Source: CAZQSS01 sp964596405
GTDB taxonomy: Bacteria; Patescibacteriota; Patescibacteriia; Magasanikbacterales; UBA10003
DNA: 5,582 bases
Direction of reading: 5' to 3'
Assembly (NCBI GenBank): GCA_964596405.1
Contig: CAZQSS010000046.1
Span: 1 to 5,582 of the forward strand
Made by a program: the position numbers and the translations under genes. Positions 1-5,501 of the stretch are shown in pieces (the stretch's first letter is position 1; every line of letters starts with the position of its first letter). The notes beneath the pieces are model-generated. The model was not told where the DNA came from and searched no databases. It was given only the letters and a program-made list of their open reading frames with translations.

Positions 1-1211
1 CCCACCGCCAAGAGCATCAAACCGCTGTAGAGCGACCAAAGATAATGATCAAATAAGCCGATGATAATAAATAAAACCACCAAAGCGTACGGCACATCAA
101 ATAAAGAATACTTAAAAATATAAAGCAGGGCCAGCAAAATGATTAAAATACCCACCAAGCCCAATTCCACCAACATTAAAACCCAAGTGTTGTGCAATGG
201 TTGATAAGTCCAACTTTGGCGGGAAGAGTCCAATTCACCATAGACCGCGGCGGTGTAGTTCCCCGCCCCGACACCAAAAAACGGATGTTTTTTCAATAAT
301 TGCCAAGCTTCGCTGTAACCGGCTATTCGTTCGCTGGTGGAGATGGTTTCCAGTCGGCCCTGGGCCATAACCCGAGTAATCAAAAGCGGCGCAAAAATTA
401 AAGAGAGAATTATGAAAATGCCCAAGATTAAAAAACTAAAAGATTGAAAGATTTTTTTGTCTTTCAAGCCGCTAAACCCATAAACCAATAAACTAACAAA
501 CAATGCCAGCCATGCGGCGCGGGAAAACGTAAAAAAAAGCCCCATTGTCAACAAAACTGTGTCGGCCAACAACAGCAATCGCCCACGTCTGCCAACACTA
601 AAACACTGAAGCGCTAAAGCAATTAGAACAATCCCGAGAGCTAAATAACCAGCCAAAATGTTGGGGTGCGGCAGACCACCGTAAGCCCGCAACCACCGAC
701 CATCCAGATTTTCTATCACCGAAGCGCCGGGCATGGCCGAGTTGTGGACAGTCAAACCCAAGAGCCGGCTGGCAAAAGTGGACTGATTTAAAAATTGATA
801 AATGGCCAGAACCACCTGCAAACTCAAGCCGCCTAAAAAAGCATAAACCGCAGGCAAACGATTAATCTGACCGCCGATCAAAAACCAAAACAACAAGCCC
901 GCCTCCAACACATGTATTAATTGCTGAACAACCGCCCACTTGTCCGGCACGATCCAATAATTAATGGCCGCCAATACCACAAAAAATAAAACCCTTAGAT
1001 CGATTTTTCTAACCGCCTTGATATGACGGAGATAAAAAATAACGGTCAGCAAAAGAATCAACCACAACAAAATTTCGGTGCCAAAAATACCCACGGTTTT
1101 ATATTCCCAGCCATTACCCGGACGCAAAATTAGCCGGGTCTGCCAGGGTAGTAAGAACAATAACAAATACACAAAATATCTTGTAATTTTTTCTAGTAAA
1201 GATTTTAACAT
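1..1211 (-). CDS. O-antigen ligase / Wzy-family polytopic membrane protein (3' end outside window)
   Basis: The reading frame opens at ATG 1211 and stays open for 403 codons to the window edge, so the C-terminus is missing. The product is strongly hydrophobic, with roughly ten predicted membrane segments; a short basic N-terminus leads into the first (about residues 12-22). Motifs typical of O-antigen ligase/Wzy_C-like proteins are visible: RAYGGLPHPNILAGY (175-189), TFSRAAWLAL (228-237), GVGAGNY (313-319) and PLHNTWVLMLVELGLVG (338-354), whose His340 resembles the conserved periplasmic His of the family. Members join or polymerise undecaprenyl-linked glycans on the outer face of the cytoplasmic membrane. 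Ligase, polymerase and protein-glycosyltransferase roles cannot be told apart from sequence. It starts 25 bp after the nucleotidyltransferase-like gene with no separate promoter seen, so co-transcription is likely. No Shine-Dalgarno is visible; an ATG at 1215 is in another frame. Family call is firm, exact role is not. Confidence 0.88.
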   Translation of the reverse strand, partial: MLKSLLEKITRYFVYLLLFLLPWQTRLILRPGNGWEYKTVGIFGTEILLWLILLLTVIFYLRHIKAVRKIDLRVLFFVVLAAINYWIVPDKWAVVQQLIHVLEAGLLFWFLIGGQINRLPAVYAFLGGLSLQVVLAIYQFLNQSTFASRLLGLTVHNSAMPGASVIENLDGRWLRAYGGLPHPNILAGYLALGIVLIALALQCFSVGRRGRLLLLADTVLLTMGLFFTFSRAAWLALFVSLLVYGFSGLKDKKIFQSFSFLILGIFIILSLIFAPLLITRVMAQGRLETISTSERIAGYSEAWQLLKKHPFFGVGAGNYTAAVYGELDSSRQSWTYQPLHNTWVLMLVELGLVGILIILLALLYIFKYSLFDVPYALVVLFIIIGLFDHYLWSLYSGLMLLAV

Positions 1212-1223
1212 ACATTTTTGAAT

Positions 1224-1244
1224 CATGAATAATGAATTATGAAT
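1224..1244. repeat. Three tandem copies of a 7-bp unit (nATGAAT)
   Basis: On the plus strand, cATGAAT, aATGAAT and tATGAAT follow one another directly, flanked by gaat/tc-type words. On the coding strand the array begins inside the last codons of the nucleotidyltransferase-like gene: its TAA stop (1239-1237) is formed by repeat sequence. It fills most of the 25-bp gap before the O-antigen ligase start. No promoter or terminator is apparent in it. It may be slippage-prone spacer or the end of an interspersed short repeat. Confidence 0.7.
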
Positions 1245-2187
1245 CAGGGATATCCATAATTCCTAATTCTTTTATTTTCTCTAACCATTTATTTTTATAA
1301 TATTCGCGGCGATCCTCTTCGTGAAATTTAAGCATCTTATCGTTGATGACGACGGCGGTGCCACCCTCAAATTGCCGACTTTTTAGATTTTTGGACATTT
1401 TTCTAAGCTGAATAAAACGCAAAAAATTTTCTTTCAAATCTCCCAAAAATCCGTTCGTAATGTATTCGCAAAACTGACGCCAAGTTTCCAAAACCGGATA
1501 AACTTTAATTTGATGATTGTCGGGCAACTGATTTTCAAATTGGAAGTTTGGCAGATATTGCTTTGTCCAGCTATTGGCCTGCCAAAATTTCTCCAAAGTC
1601 TGATTACGATTGACGAGCGGAACAAGCTGAGCAATCCAATAAACCAAATAAATATCGGACGGGTTTTTGAGGGCGACGGATTCAAGATTTAAATTATCAT
1701 CGGCCAAAAAAAAGCTTAAACAAATCCGATTGGCGACTTTTTTACCATGGCGCCGCAAACCGAATAAACTTAAAATCAAAACCGAACAAAAACGCGCCAT
1801 CCAAAGACGGCCGGACTGGGCGACAATAAAAAAATCCACATCGCTTTGCGGGCTGGCGGCGCCAAAACTCAAAGTATTACAAACAGCAATCAATTTAATA
1901 AAAGGCGCGGCGCTTAAAATTTTGGCCGCCCACCGAGCCCGGACTATTTTTTTATCATTCCAAATCTGGCGCTGGCTGCCGTCTTCAACAATTTTTTTTC
2001 GGCCCGACAAAAAAAAGAAGCCGTTTTTTGCTTCTATCTTGGGGTTAGGCGTATTTAAAGTCGCCTGGAGATCTTCTAATTTAGCCGCTTCAGACCATAA
2101 CCATTTGTGGGCTTCAAAAGCCGTCAACGGCCGGTCAAAGATGTCAAAAAAAACAAAAGTCTTAATGATTGATTCCGAAAGAGACAT
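1237..2187 (-). CDS. Nucleotidyltransferase-like protein with N-terminal winged-helix-like region
   Basis: This 316-residue soluble protein resembles a family I associate with CPR genomes, usually labelled hypothetical or nucleotidyltransferase domain. Residues about 5-80 look like a small helical, possibly winged-helix, region. Residues 98-122 (core SDVDFFIV, Asp116 and Asp118) match the metal-binding strand of the Pol-beta nucleotidyltransferase superfamily. However, the Gly-Ser that normally precedes it appears as Asn104-Thr105 in CNTLSFGAASPQSDVDFF, so activity is uncertain. Further recognisable blocks are GRLWMARF (126-133), GLRRHGKKVANRICLSFF (143-160), YWIAQLVPLVNR (183-194) and a basic C-terminus with MLKFHEEDRREYYKNKW (285-301). 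A third catalytic acidic residue is not obvious; Asp163 or Asp164 are candidates. It starts 151 bp after yidC, behind a palindromic element with a weak promoter, and precedes an O-antigen ligase gene, hinting at surface glycan or nucleotide-sugar work. No Shine-Dalgarno is seen. Gene is certain; substrate unknown. Confidence 0.8.
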   Translation of the reverse strand: MSLSESIIKTFVFFDIFDRPLTAFEAHKWLWSEAAKLEDLQATLNTPNPKIEAKNGFFFLSGRKKIVEDGSQRQIWNDKKIVRARWAAKILSAAPFIKLIAVCNTLSFGAASPQSDVDFFIVAQSGRLWMARFCSVLILSLFGLRRHGKKVANRICLSFFLADDNLNLESVALKNPSDIYLVYWIAQLVPLVNRNQTLEKFWQANSWTKQYLPNFQFENQLPDNHQIKVYPVLETWRQFCEYITNGFLGDLKENFLRFIQLRKMSKNLKSRQFEGGTAVVINDKMLKFHEEDRREYYKNKWLEKIKELGIMDIPDS

Positions 2188-2193
2188 AAACTT

Positions 2194-2342
2194 ATGATAC
2201 TAATCTACGAATGTCGCGAACGAATCTATCCCGCAAAACGGGATCCCGACTCCATTATTTTATAAATAATTTTGGTACGTCGGGACAAATTTGATTCGTG
2301 ATGTTCGTAGATTTGTACATTGTATTTGCTGATTCGTATCAT
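2194..2342. repeat. Nested imperfect palindrome, MITE-like, spanning the yidC 3' end and gap
   Basis: The outer arms, atgatactaatc (2194-2205) and the reverse complement of 2331-2342 (atgatacgaatc), match at 11 of 12 positions. A second imperfect pair lies inside: 2203-2226 against 2293-2312, both beginning atctacgaa when read inward. A third is tcccgac at 2244-2250 against gtcggga at 2279-2285. A small hairpin, atcccg-5 nt-cgggat, sits at 2228-2244. No ORF lies within. The right outer arm includes the yidC TGA stop (2341-2339). Variants of gattcgt/ctacgaa recur throughout. This is the layout of a decayed non-autonomous inverted-repeat element or a REP-like structured spacer. No target-site duplication was recognised. 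Confidence 0.6.
2259..2288 (-). promoter_or_regulatory. Weak candidate promoter for the nucleotidyltransferase-like gene
   Basis: On the minus strand, TTGTCC (2288-2283) and TATAAA (2264-2259) are separated by 18 bp. The -35 matches the sigma70 consensus at 4 of 6 positions and the -10 at 5 of 6. It lies between the inner palindrome arms, about 70 bp upstream of the ATG at 2187. The region is A/T-rich, so a chance match is possible. If real, the palindromic element brings its own promoter to the downstream gene pair. Confidence 0.35.
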
Positions 2343-3049
2343 GTTTTCTTTCTAAACATGATGACTTGTTGCAAGCCGGTCAAAGCGGTGCTTAAAAACC
2401 AATAAAATGTCAAACCGCCGGGCAAAGTGCCGCCAATAATCACCGTCATAAGCGGCATCATATAAAGCATTTGTTTGTTCATCATCGCGGCCATACCCTC
2501 ATCTTTACTTCCCTCGCCTTTAACCGCGGGCGGCATCATGGGCAGCATTTTGCTCTGCCAGTATTGGGCGGCGCCGGCTAAAATTGCCAACACCCAACTC
2601 TTCTGCGCCAGATCTAAAAATCCAAAAGCCATAGTTTTAATCGTGCCGGGGTTAGTGATAAACGGATAAAGCAAATCCAATTTTTCTGATTTTAAACCGG
2701 CGCTCAAAACCCAATAAAGGGCGATTAAAATCGGCATCTGAATTAAAAGCGGCAAGCAAGAAGAGAGCGGATTGATTTTTTCCGCCTTGTAAAGCTCCAT
2801 GGTGGCCTGCGCCAACTTTTGTTTGTCACCTTTATGTTGTTCTTTCAAGGCTTGAATTTTGGGTTGCAGACTCTGCATGGCTTTCTGCCCCTTGATGGAC
2901 TGACCCATGAGCGGCCACAAAATCAACCGGATGAACGCGGTGAGCAAAATTATCGCCACACCAATATCATGGCCCGGAACGACGTTATAGAAAAAAACCA
3001 GAATATTGAGAAGTGGCTGATAGAGAACAGCGTAAAAAAGGTCGGTCAT
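2339..3049 (-). CDS. yidC: YidC/Oxa1-type membrane protein insertase, short form
   Basis: YidC inserts and folds membrane proteins in the cytoplasmic membrane, alone or with SecYEG. This 236-residue copy has the Oxa1 core without the large periplasmic domain of proteobacterial YidC, and no lipobox Cys near the N-terminus. Family features are clear. An early membrane segment (about 29-47) carries the conserved hydrophilic-groove Arg41 in TAFIRLILWPL. A charged amphipathic hairpin follows (about 52-90, QPKIQALKEQHKGDKQKL), then NPLSSCLPLLIQMPILIALYWVL (93-115), further segments near 136-163, and LPGGLTFYWFLSTALTGLQQ (209-228). A flexible charged loop (about 174-187) precedes the last segments. 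The start is ATG 3049, 15 bp after nusA, in an A/T-only spacer without Shine-Dalgarno, so both genes probably share one transcript. The TGA stop lies within the arm of a palindromic repeat. Its usual neighbours rnpA, rpmH and jag are absent here. Confidence 0.96.
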   Translation of the reverse strand: MTDLFYAVLYQPLLNILVFFYNVVPGHDIGVAIILLTAFIRLILWPLMGQSIKGQKAMQSLQPKIQALKEQHKGDKQKLAQATMELYKAEKINPLSSCLPLLIQMPILIALYWVLSAGLKSEKLDLLYPFITNPGTIKTMAFGFLDLAQKSWVLAILAGAAQYWQSKMLPMMPPAVKGEGSKDEGMAAMMNKQMLYMMPLMTVIIGGTLPGGLTFYWFLSTALTGLQQVIMFRKKT

Positions 3050-3064
3050 AAATAAAAATTTAAA

Positions 3065-4297
3065 TTATTCCTTTGGCGATTCTTCGGTCACTTTTTCTTC
3101 TGCCGGAGCTTCGGCCGGCACTTCTTCTACTGCTGCCGGGACTTCGGTTTTTTGCTCTTCCACCACTATCTGCCAACCGGTCAACTGTGAGGCCAAACGG
3201 ACGTTCTGTCCACCCCGGCCGATTGATAACGAATATTGATCCGTTGCCACCTTAACCAAGGCGCTTTTGCTTTCTTCATTAATCTCCACCGAAATAACTT
3301 TAGCCGGCGAAAGGGCGTTGGCGACGTAACGCGGCTGATCTTCATGAAAAGCGATGACGTCGATTTTTTCACCGCCCAGTTCGGCAATAATCGTCTGAAT
3401 GCGGGTGCCGCGCTGGCCGATACAAGAACCAATCGGATCAATATCTTCATCGGCAGTCCAAACCGCGACTTTGGAACGGGCGCCGGCTTCGCGAGCTACG
3501 CCCTTAATTTCTACCACCCCACTGGCAATCTCCGGTATCTCCAAGCTAAAAATCTTGCGCACCATATCGGGATGAGAGCGGGAAACCCGAATTTCCGGAC
3601 CACGCGCCGCCATATTAACCGCCACCACATAAACTTTAATACGCGCGCCGGGATTATACCGCTCTGTCTTAATTTGTTCTTCTTCCGGCAAAATCGCCGT
3701 GGCCGTGCCCAAATCCACCAGGATATTACGGCCTTCGCGGCGGCCAACCGTACCAACAGCCAATTCTCCTTCTTTGCCCTTGAACTCGCCAAACACCATT
3801 TGGCGTTCAGCCTCGCGCAATTTTTGAATAATCACCTGCTTGGCGGTTTGCGCGGCCATGCGGCCAAATTCATTGGGAATAGCAAGCGGTCGGCGCGCCA
3901 CATCGCCAAGCTTAGCTTTCTTAAATTCCTTTTCTTTTTTAATTTCACTTTTCATGACTTCTATTTTGGGATTAAAACGCGTGAAATGTTCCGGCTCTGG
4001 AGGCATTTCCCTTTTTTCCTCAGCTTCTTTGACCTTGGCTTCTTGCTCGATTTTCCACTCTTCAAACTTCTTGGCCTCTTCTTCCAAGTCCACGTCGGCC
4101 ACGACGGTTTTGACGTCAAAAACCTTCATTTCCCCGGTCTCCGGGTTAAATTCCACCACGACGTTTTGGTTTTTCTCGCCGAAATCCTTGCGATAAGCGG
4201 CGGCCAAAGCGCTCTGGATGGTATCTAAAACCGACTCATAAGAGAGTTTCTTTTCTTCACAAATTTGCTTAATGGCCTGTGATATGGGTGATGACAT
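3065..4297 (-). CDS. nusA: Transcription termination/antitermination factor NusA
   Basis: NusA binds RNA polymerase and nascent RNA, modulating pausing, intrinsic termination and antitermination. The 410-residue product shows the family order. The N-terminal RNAP-binding domain has its first helices at 1-40 and NVVVEFNPETGEMKVF at 45-60. The S1 domain follows (about 175-240, GTVGRREGRNILVDLG). KH1 (about 243-320) carries the hallmark DPIGSCIGQRGTRIQ (287-301) and GGEKIDVI, and KH2 (about 325-380) carries SLSIGRGGQNVRLASQLTGW (356-375). Length fits NusA lacking the E. coli-type acidic repeats; instead a short Glu/Pro/Ala-rich tail (380-410) ends the protein. A Lys/Glu-rich stretch (about 70-130) enlarges the N-terminal domain. 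The start is ATG 4297, about 57 nt after the predicted transcription start, with no clear Shine-Dalgarno. yidC follows after 15 bp. The usual partners rimP and infB are not in the window. Identification is very secure. Confidence 0.98.
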   Translation of the reverse strand: MSSPISQAIKQICEEKKLSYESVLDTIQSALAAAYRKDFGEKNQNVVVEFNPETGEMKVFDVKTVVADVDLEEEAKKFEEWKIEQEAKVKEAEEKREMPPEPEHFTRFNPKIEVMKSEIKKEKEFKKAKLGDVARRPLAIPNEFGRMAAQTAKQVIIQKLREAERQMVFGEFKGKEGELAVGTVGRREGRNILVDLGTATAILPEEEQIKTERYNPGARIKVYVVAVNMAARGPEIRVSRSHPDMVRKIFSLEIPEIASGVVEIKGVAREAGARSKVAVWTADEDIDPIGSCIGQRGTRIQTIIAELGGEKIDVIAFHEDQPRYVANALSPAKVISVEINEESKSALVKVATDQYSLSIGRGGQNVRLASQLTGWQIVVEEQKTEVPAAVEEVPAEAPAEEKVTEESPKE

Positions 4298-4330
4298 AGA
4301 TCTTTAAATTAAAATTAGGGTAAAAAATAA

Positions 4331-4352
4331 ACTAGTTTAATAGAAAACTAGT
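4331..4352 (-). promoter_or_regulatory. Perfect palindrome at the predicted 5' end of the nusA mRNA
   Basis: The arms actagttt (4331-4338) and aaactagt (4345-4352) are exact inverted repeats around a 6-nt spacer. Counting from the -10 box, transcription should begin near 4354-4353, so the RNA would open with an 8-bp stem-loop. A T-rich run follows (TTTATTTTTT on the minus strand). It could be a 5'-terminal mRNA-stabilising hairpin, an operator for a dimeric repressor, or a very early attenuator. The last is least likely because it lies within about 30 nt of the start. Confidence 0.5.
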
Positions 4353-4360
4353 CTAATTAA

Positions 4361-4389
4361 AGTATAGCATATCTAAAATAAAAAGTCAA
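4361..4389 (-). promoter_or_regulatory. Strong sigma70-type promoter for nusA-yidC
   Basis: On the minus strand, TTGACT (4389-4384) and TATACT (4366-4361) are spaced by exactly 17 bp. TGC immediately before the -10 gives an extended -10 element. Both hexamers match the consensus at 5 of 6 positions. The predicted start is near 4354, leaving a leader of about 57 nt before the nusA ATG. It lies downstream of the terminator of the preceding gene, so nusA-yidC has its own transcription unit. Confidence 0.85.
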
Positions 4390-4390
4390 T

Positions 4391-4440
4391 CCCCCCCGCC
4401 CCGTTAAAGATGGGGACGACTACCTCTGTCGGGGTCAATC
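4391..4440. other. GC-rich block between terminator and nusA promoter
   Basis: This 50-bp stretch is much richer in G/C than its flanks. It begins with seven consecutive C and contains cccc (4399-4402) facing gggg (4412-4415), which could form a short 4-bp hairpin. The word gtcaatc occurs at both borders (4385-4391 and 4434-4440); the left copy overlaps the -35 box of the nusA promoter. No coding potential was seen. It may be an upstream promoter feature or the trace of a small duplication or insertion. Confidence 0.35.
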
Positions 4441-4448
4441 ACCTCGAA

Positions 4449-4480
4449 CAAAAAACCTCTCTTAACAGAGAGGTTTTTTG
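4449..4480 (-). terminator. Strong intrinsic (Rho-independent) terminator
   Basis: A perfect 14-bp stem with a 4-nt loop (4463-4466): the core cctctct pairs with agagagg, extended by an A6/T6 tract. On the minus strand it ends in TTTTTT and lies 10 nt after the stop codon of the exported helical protein gene. The A and T tracts flank both sides, so it could also stop transcripts from the plus strand. Confidence 0.93.
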
Positions 4481-4490
4481 TATTAAATCT

Positions 4491-5501
4491 TTAAGGCATT
4501 GGCGGCGCTGGGGCCGGTTCTTCATTTCCGCCAAACTTCTGTTTTAGACCCTCAAGTTTTTCCAGTATGTCATCGGGCATCGCTTGTTTGCGTTTTTCGC
4601 TCTGCATAATTTTTTGCCAGACAATGGGACCCAGTTCTTTGCGGACTTCCTCCATAGTTTCTCTGGCCTGCCTGACCTCGCCTTCATACAACAATTCTTT
4701 TACAGGAACAAGCAGGGCTTCAACTTCTGCTTTGAAATCTTTGTTGCGGATAGAGCGAAGCGGTTCGGTGATTTCACGCATAAACTGGACCGCGCCCATC
4801 GCATCGCCAAACCAGCCTTTTTCATGAAAAGTTTCCCTAATCAGTTCTTGCGCCTCTTCCAGTTCCCCGGCTTGATAGAGGCGTTTGGCTTCTGTCAACT
4901 GTGTCTCCATATTGGCGATCACAGCCTTAAAACGATCGCAGTCAACAATTTTGCAGACCCATTTTTGTTTTATTTGAGATTGCGCTCTTTTGAGGTCTTT
5001 GGTGATGTTGTTGATATCTCGCGGTAATTCAACCAGCATGCGCAGGCGATTTAGTTCATCCCAAGTTTCACTTGAGTCGCCGCACTCGTCGCCCTCAAGC
5101 AAGTCTTTTAGATCATCTGAATCTTTAGCGGCTTTTAGTTGTTTTGAGCATTCGACGGCTTTGGTGGTTAGACCATCTAGCTTGGCGATACCTTCTGCCG
5201 AACCCTTCAACCGCGCGAACTGTTTGCGGGCTTTGGTTATCTCTCTTATTTGATTTTGAAAATCGCGCAGGCGGTCATTTTTCCATTTTGTCACTTCTGC
5301 CGTTTGACGCTGCTTTTCAGCGCGTTCTCTTTCCTCATCCATTGAATCTTGTGGCTGGGGGATTGCCGTTTCCTCGCCAGTGGGCGTTCCCTCGGTTTGC
5401 GCTATTAAGTAACCAGGTTCAGGCAAAAACGCGGTTGCCAGCTCGGCTTCTTTGGCCGCGGCTGCTCCGATGCCCGCGGATAAACTCCACAAGGAGAGCA
5501 T
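4491..5501 (-). CDS. Predicted exported, helix-rich charged protein of unknown function
   Basis: I do not recognise the family. The 336-residue product starts with a hydrophobic segment (about 2-16, ending GIGAAAA) that reads like a signal peptide core. A Pro/Thr/Glu/Gln-rich linker follows (about 35-55), then an almost continuous Lys/Glu/Arg/Leu-rich, probably coiled-coil body (about 55-325) and a Pro/Ala tail. Two 28-residue segments, about 202-229 and 264-291, are alike and 62 residues apart, sharing K..L...GE...A.E and a final G, so part of the protein arose by duplication. There are four Cys (118, 140, 183, 188), all in the middle and compatible with disulfides outside the cell. ATG 5501 is chosen because GGCGG lies 5 nt before it, but the N-terminus lacks the basic residues of a normal signal peptide. 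The gene has its own terminator and is transcriptionally separate from nusA. A structural or surface role is only a guess. Confidence 0.8.
   Translation of the reverse strand: MLSLWSLSAGIGAAAAKEAELATAFLPEPGYLIAQTEGTPTGEETAIPQPQDSMDEERERAEKQRQTAEVTKWKNDRLRDFQNQIREITKARKQFARLKGSAEGIAKLDGLTTKAVECSKQLKAAKDSDDLKDLLEGDECGDSSETWDELNRLRMLVELPRDINNITKDLKRAQSQIKQKWVCKIVDCDRFKAVIANMETQLTEAKRLYQAGELEEAQELIRETFHEKGWFGDAMGAVQFMREITEPLRSIRNKDFKAEVEALLVPVKELLYEGEVRQARETMEEVRKELGPIVWQKIMQSEKRKQAMPDDILEKLEGLKQKFGGNEEPAPAPPMP

Noticed and set aside
1667..2197. Plus-strand open frame of 176 codons
   Set aside because: It lies opposite the nucleotidyltransferase-like gene, whose product has recognisable motifs, and has a low-complexity basic composition with no start signal.
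2228..2250. Terminator after yidC formed by the atcccg/cgggat hairpin
   Set aside because: On the minus strand the stem is only 6 bp and is followed by TAGATTCGTT rather than a T run.
2339..2341. UGA-recoded genetic code
   Set aside because: yidC ends naturally at TGA after the usual short basic tail, and Trp positions in all genes use TGG, so UGA is a stop.
2194..2342. CRISPR array or attachment site
   Set aside because: There are no evenly spaced direct repeats with unique spacers and no integrase or tRNA gene nearby. The structure is inverted-repeat based.
3236..4228. Long open frame (330 codons) on the plus strand opposite nusA
   Set aside because: It is the antisense shadow of an unmistakable nusA. 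Its Phe/His/Asn-rich translation matches no domain and mirrors Lys/Glu-rich codons on the other strand.
4320..4352. Intrinsic-terminator-type attenuator in the nusA leader
   Set aside because: The stem is A/T-rich, the T run is interrupted, and it would end within about 30 nt of the predicted start, too early for a typical attenuator. Kept only as a palindrome with other explanations.
4391..4416. Possible G-quadruplex from the G-runs upstream of the nusA promoter
   Set aside because: One strand offers GGGG and G7, which give only three usable G3 tracts nearby; the remaining G4 is on the opposite strand.
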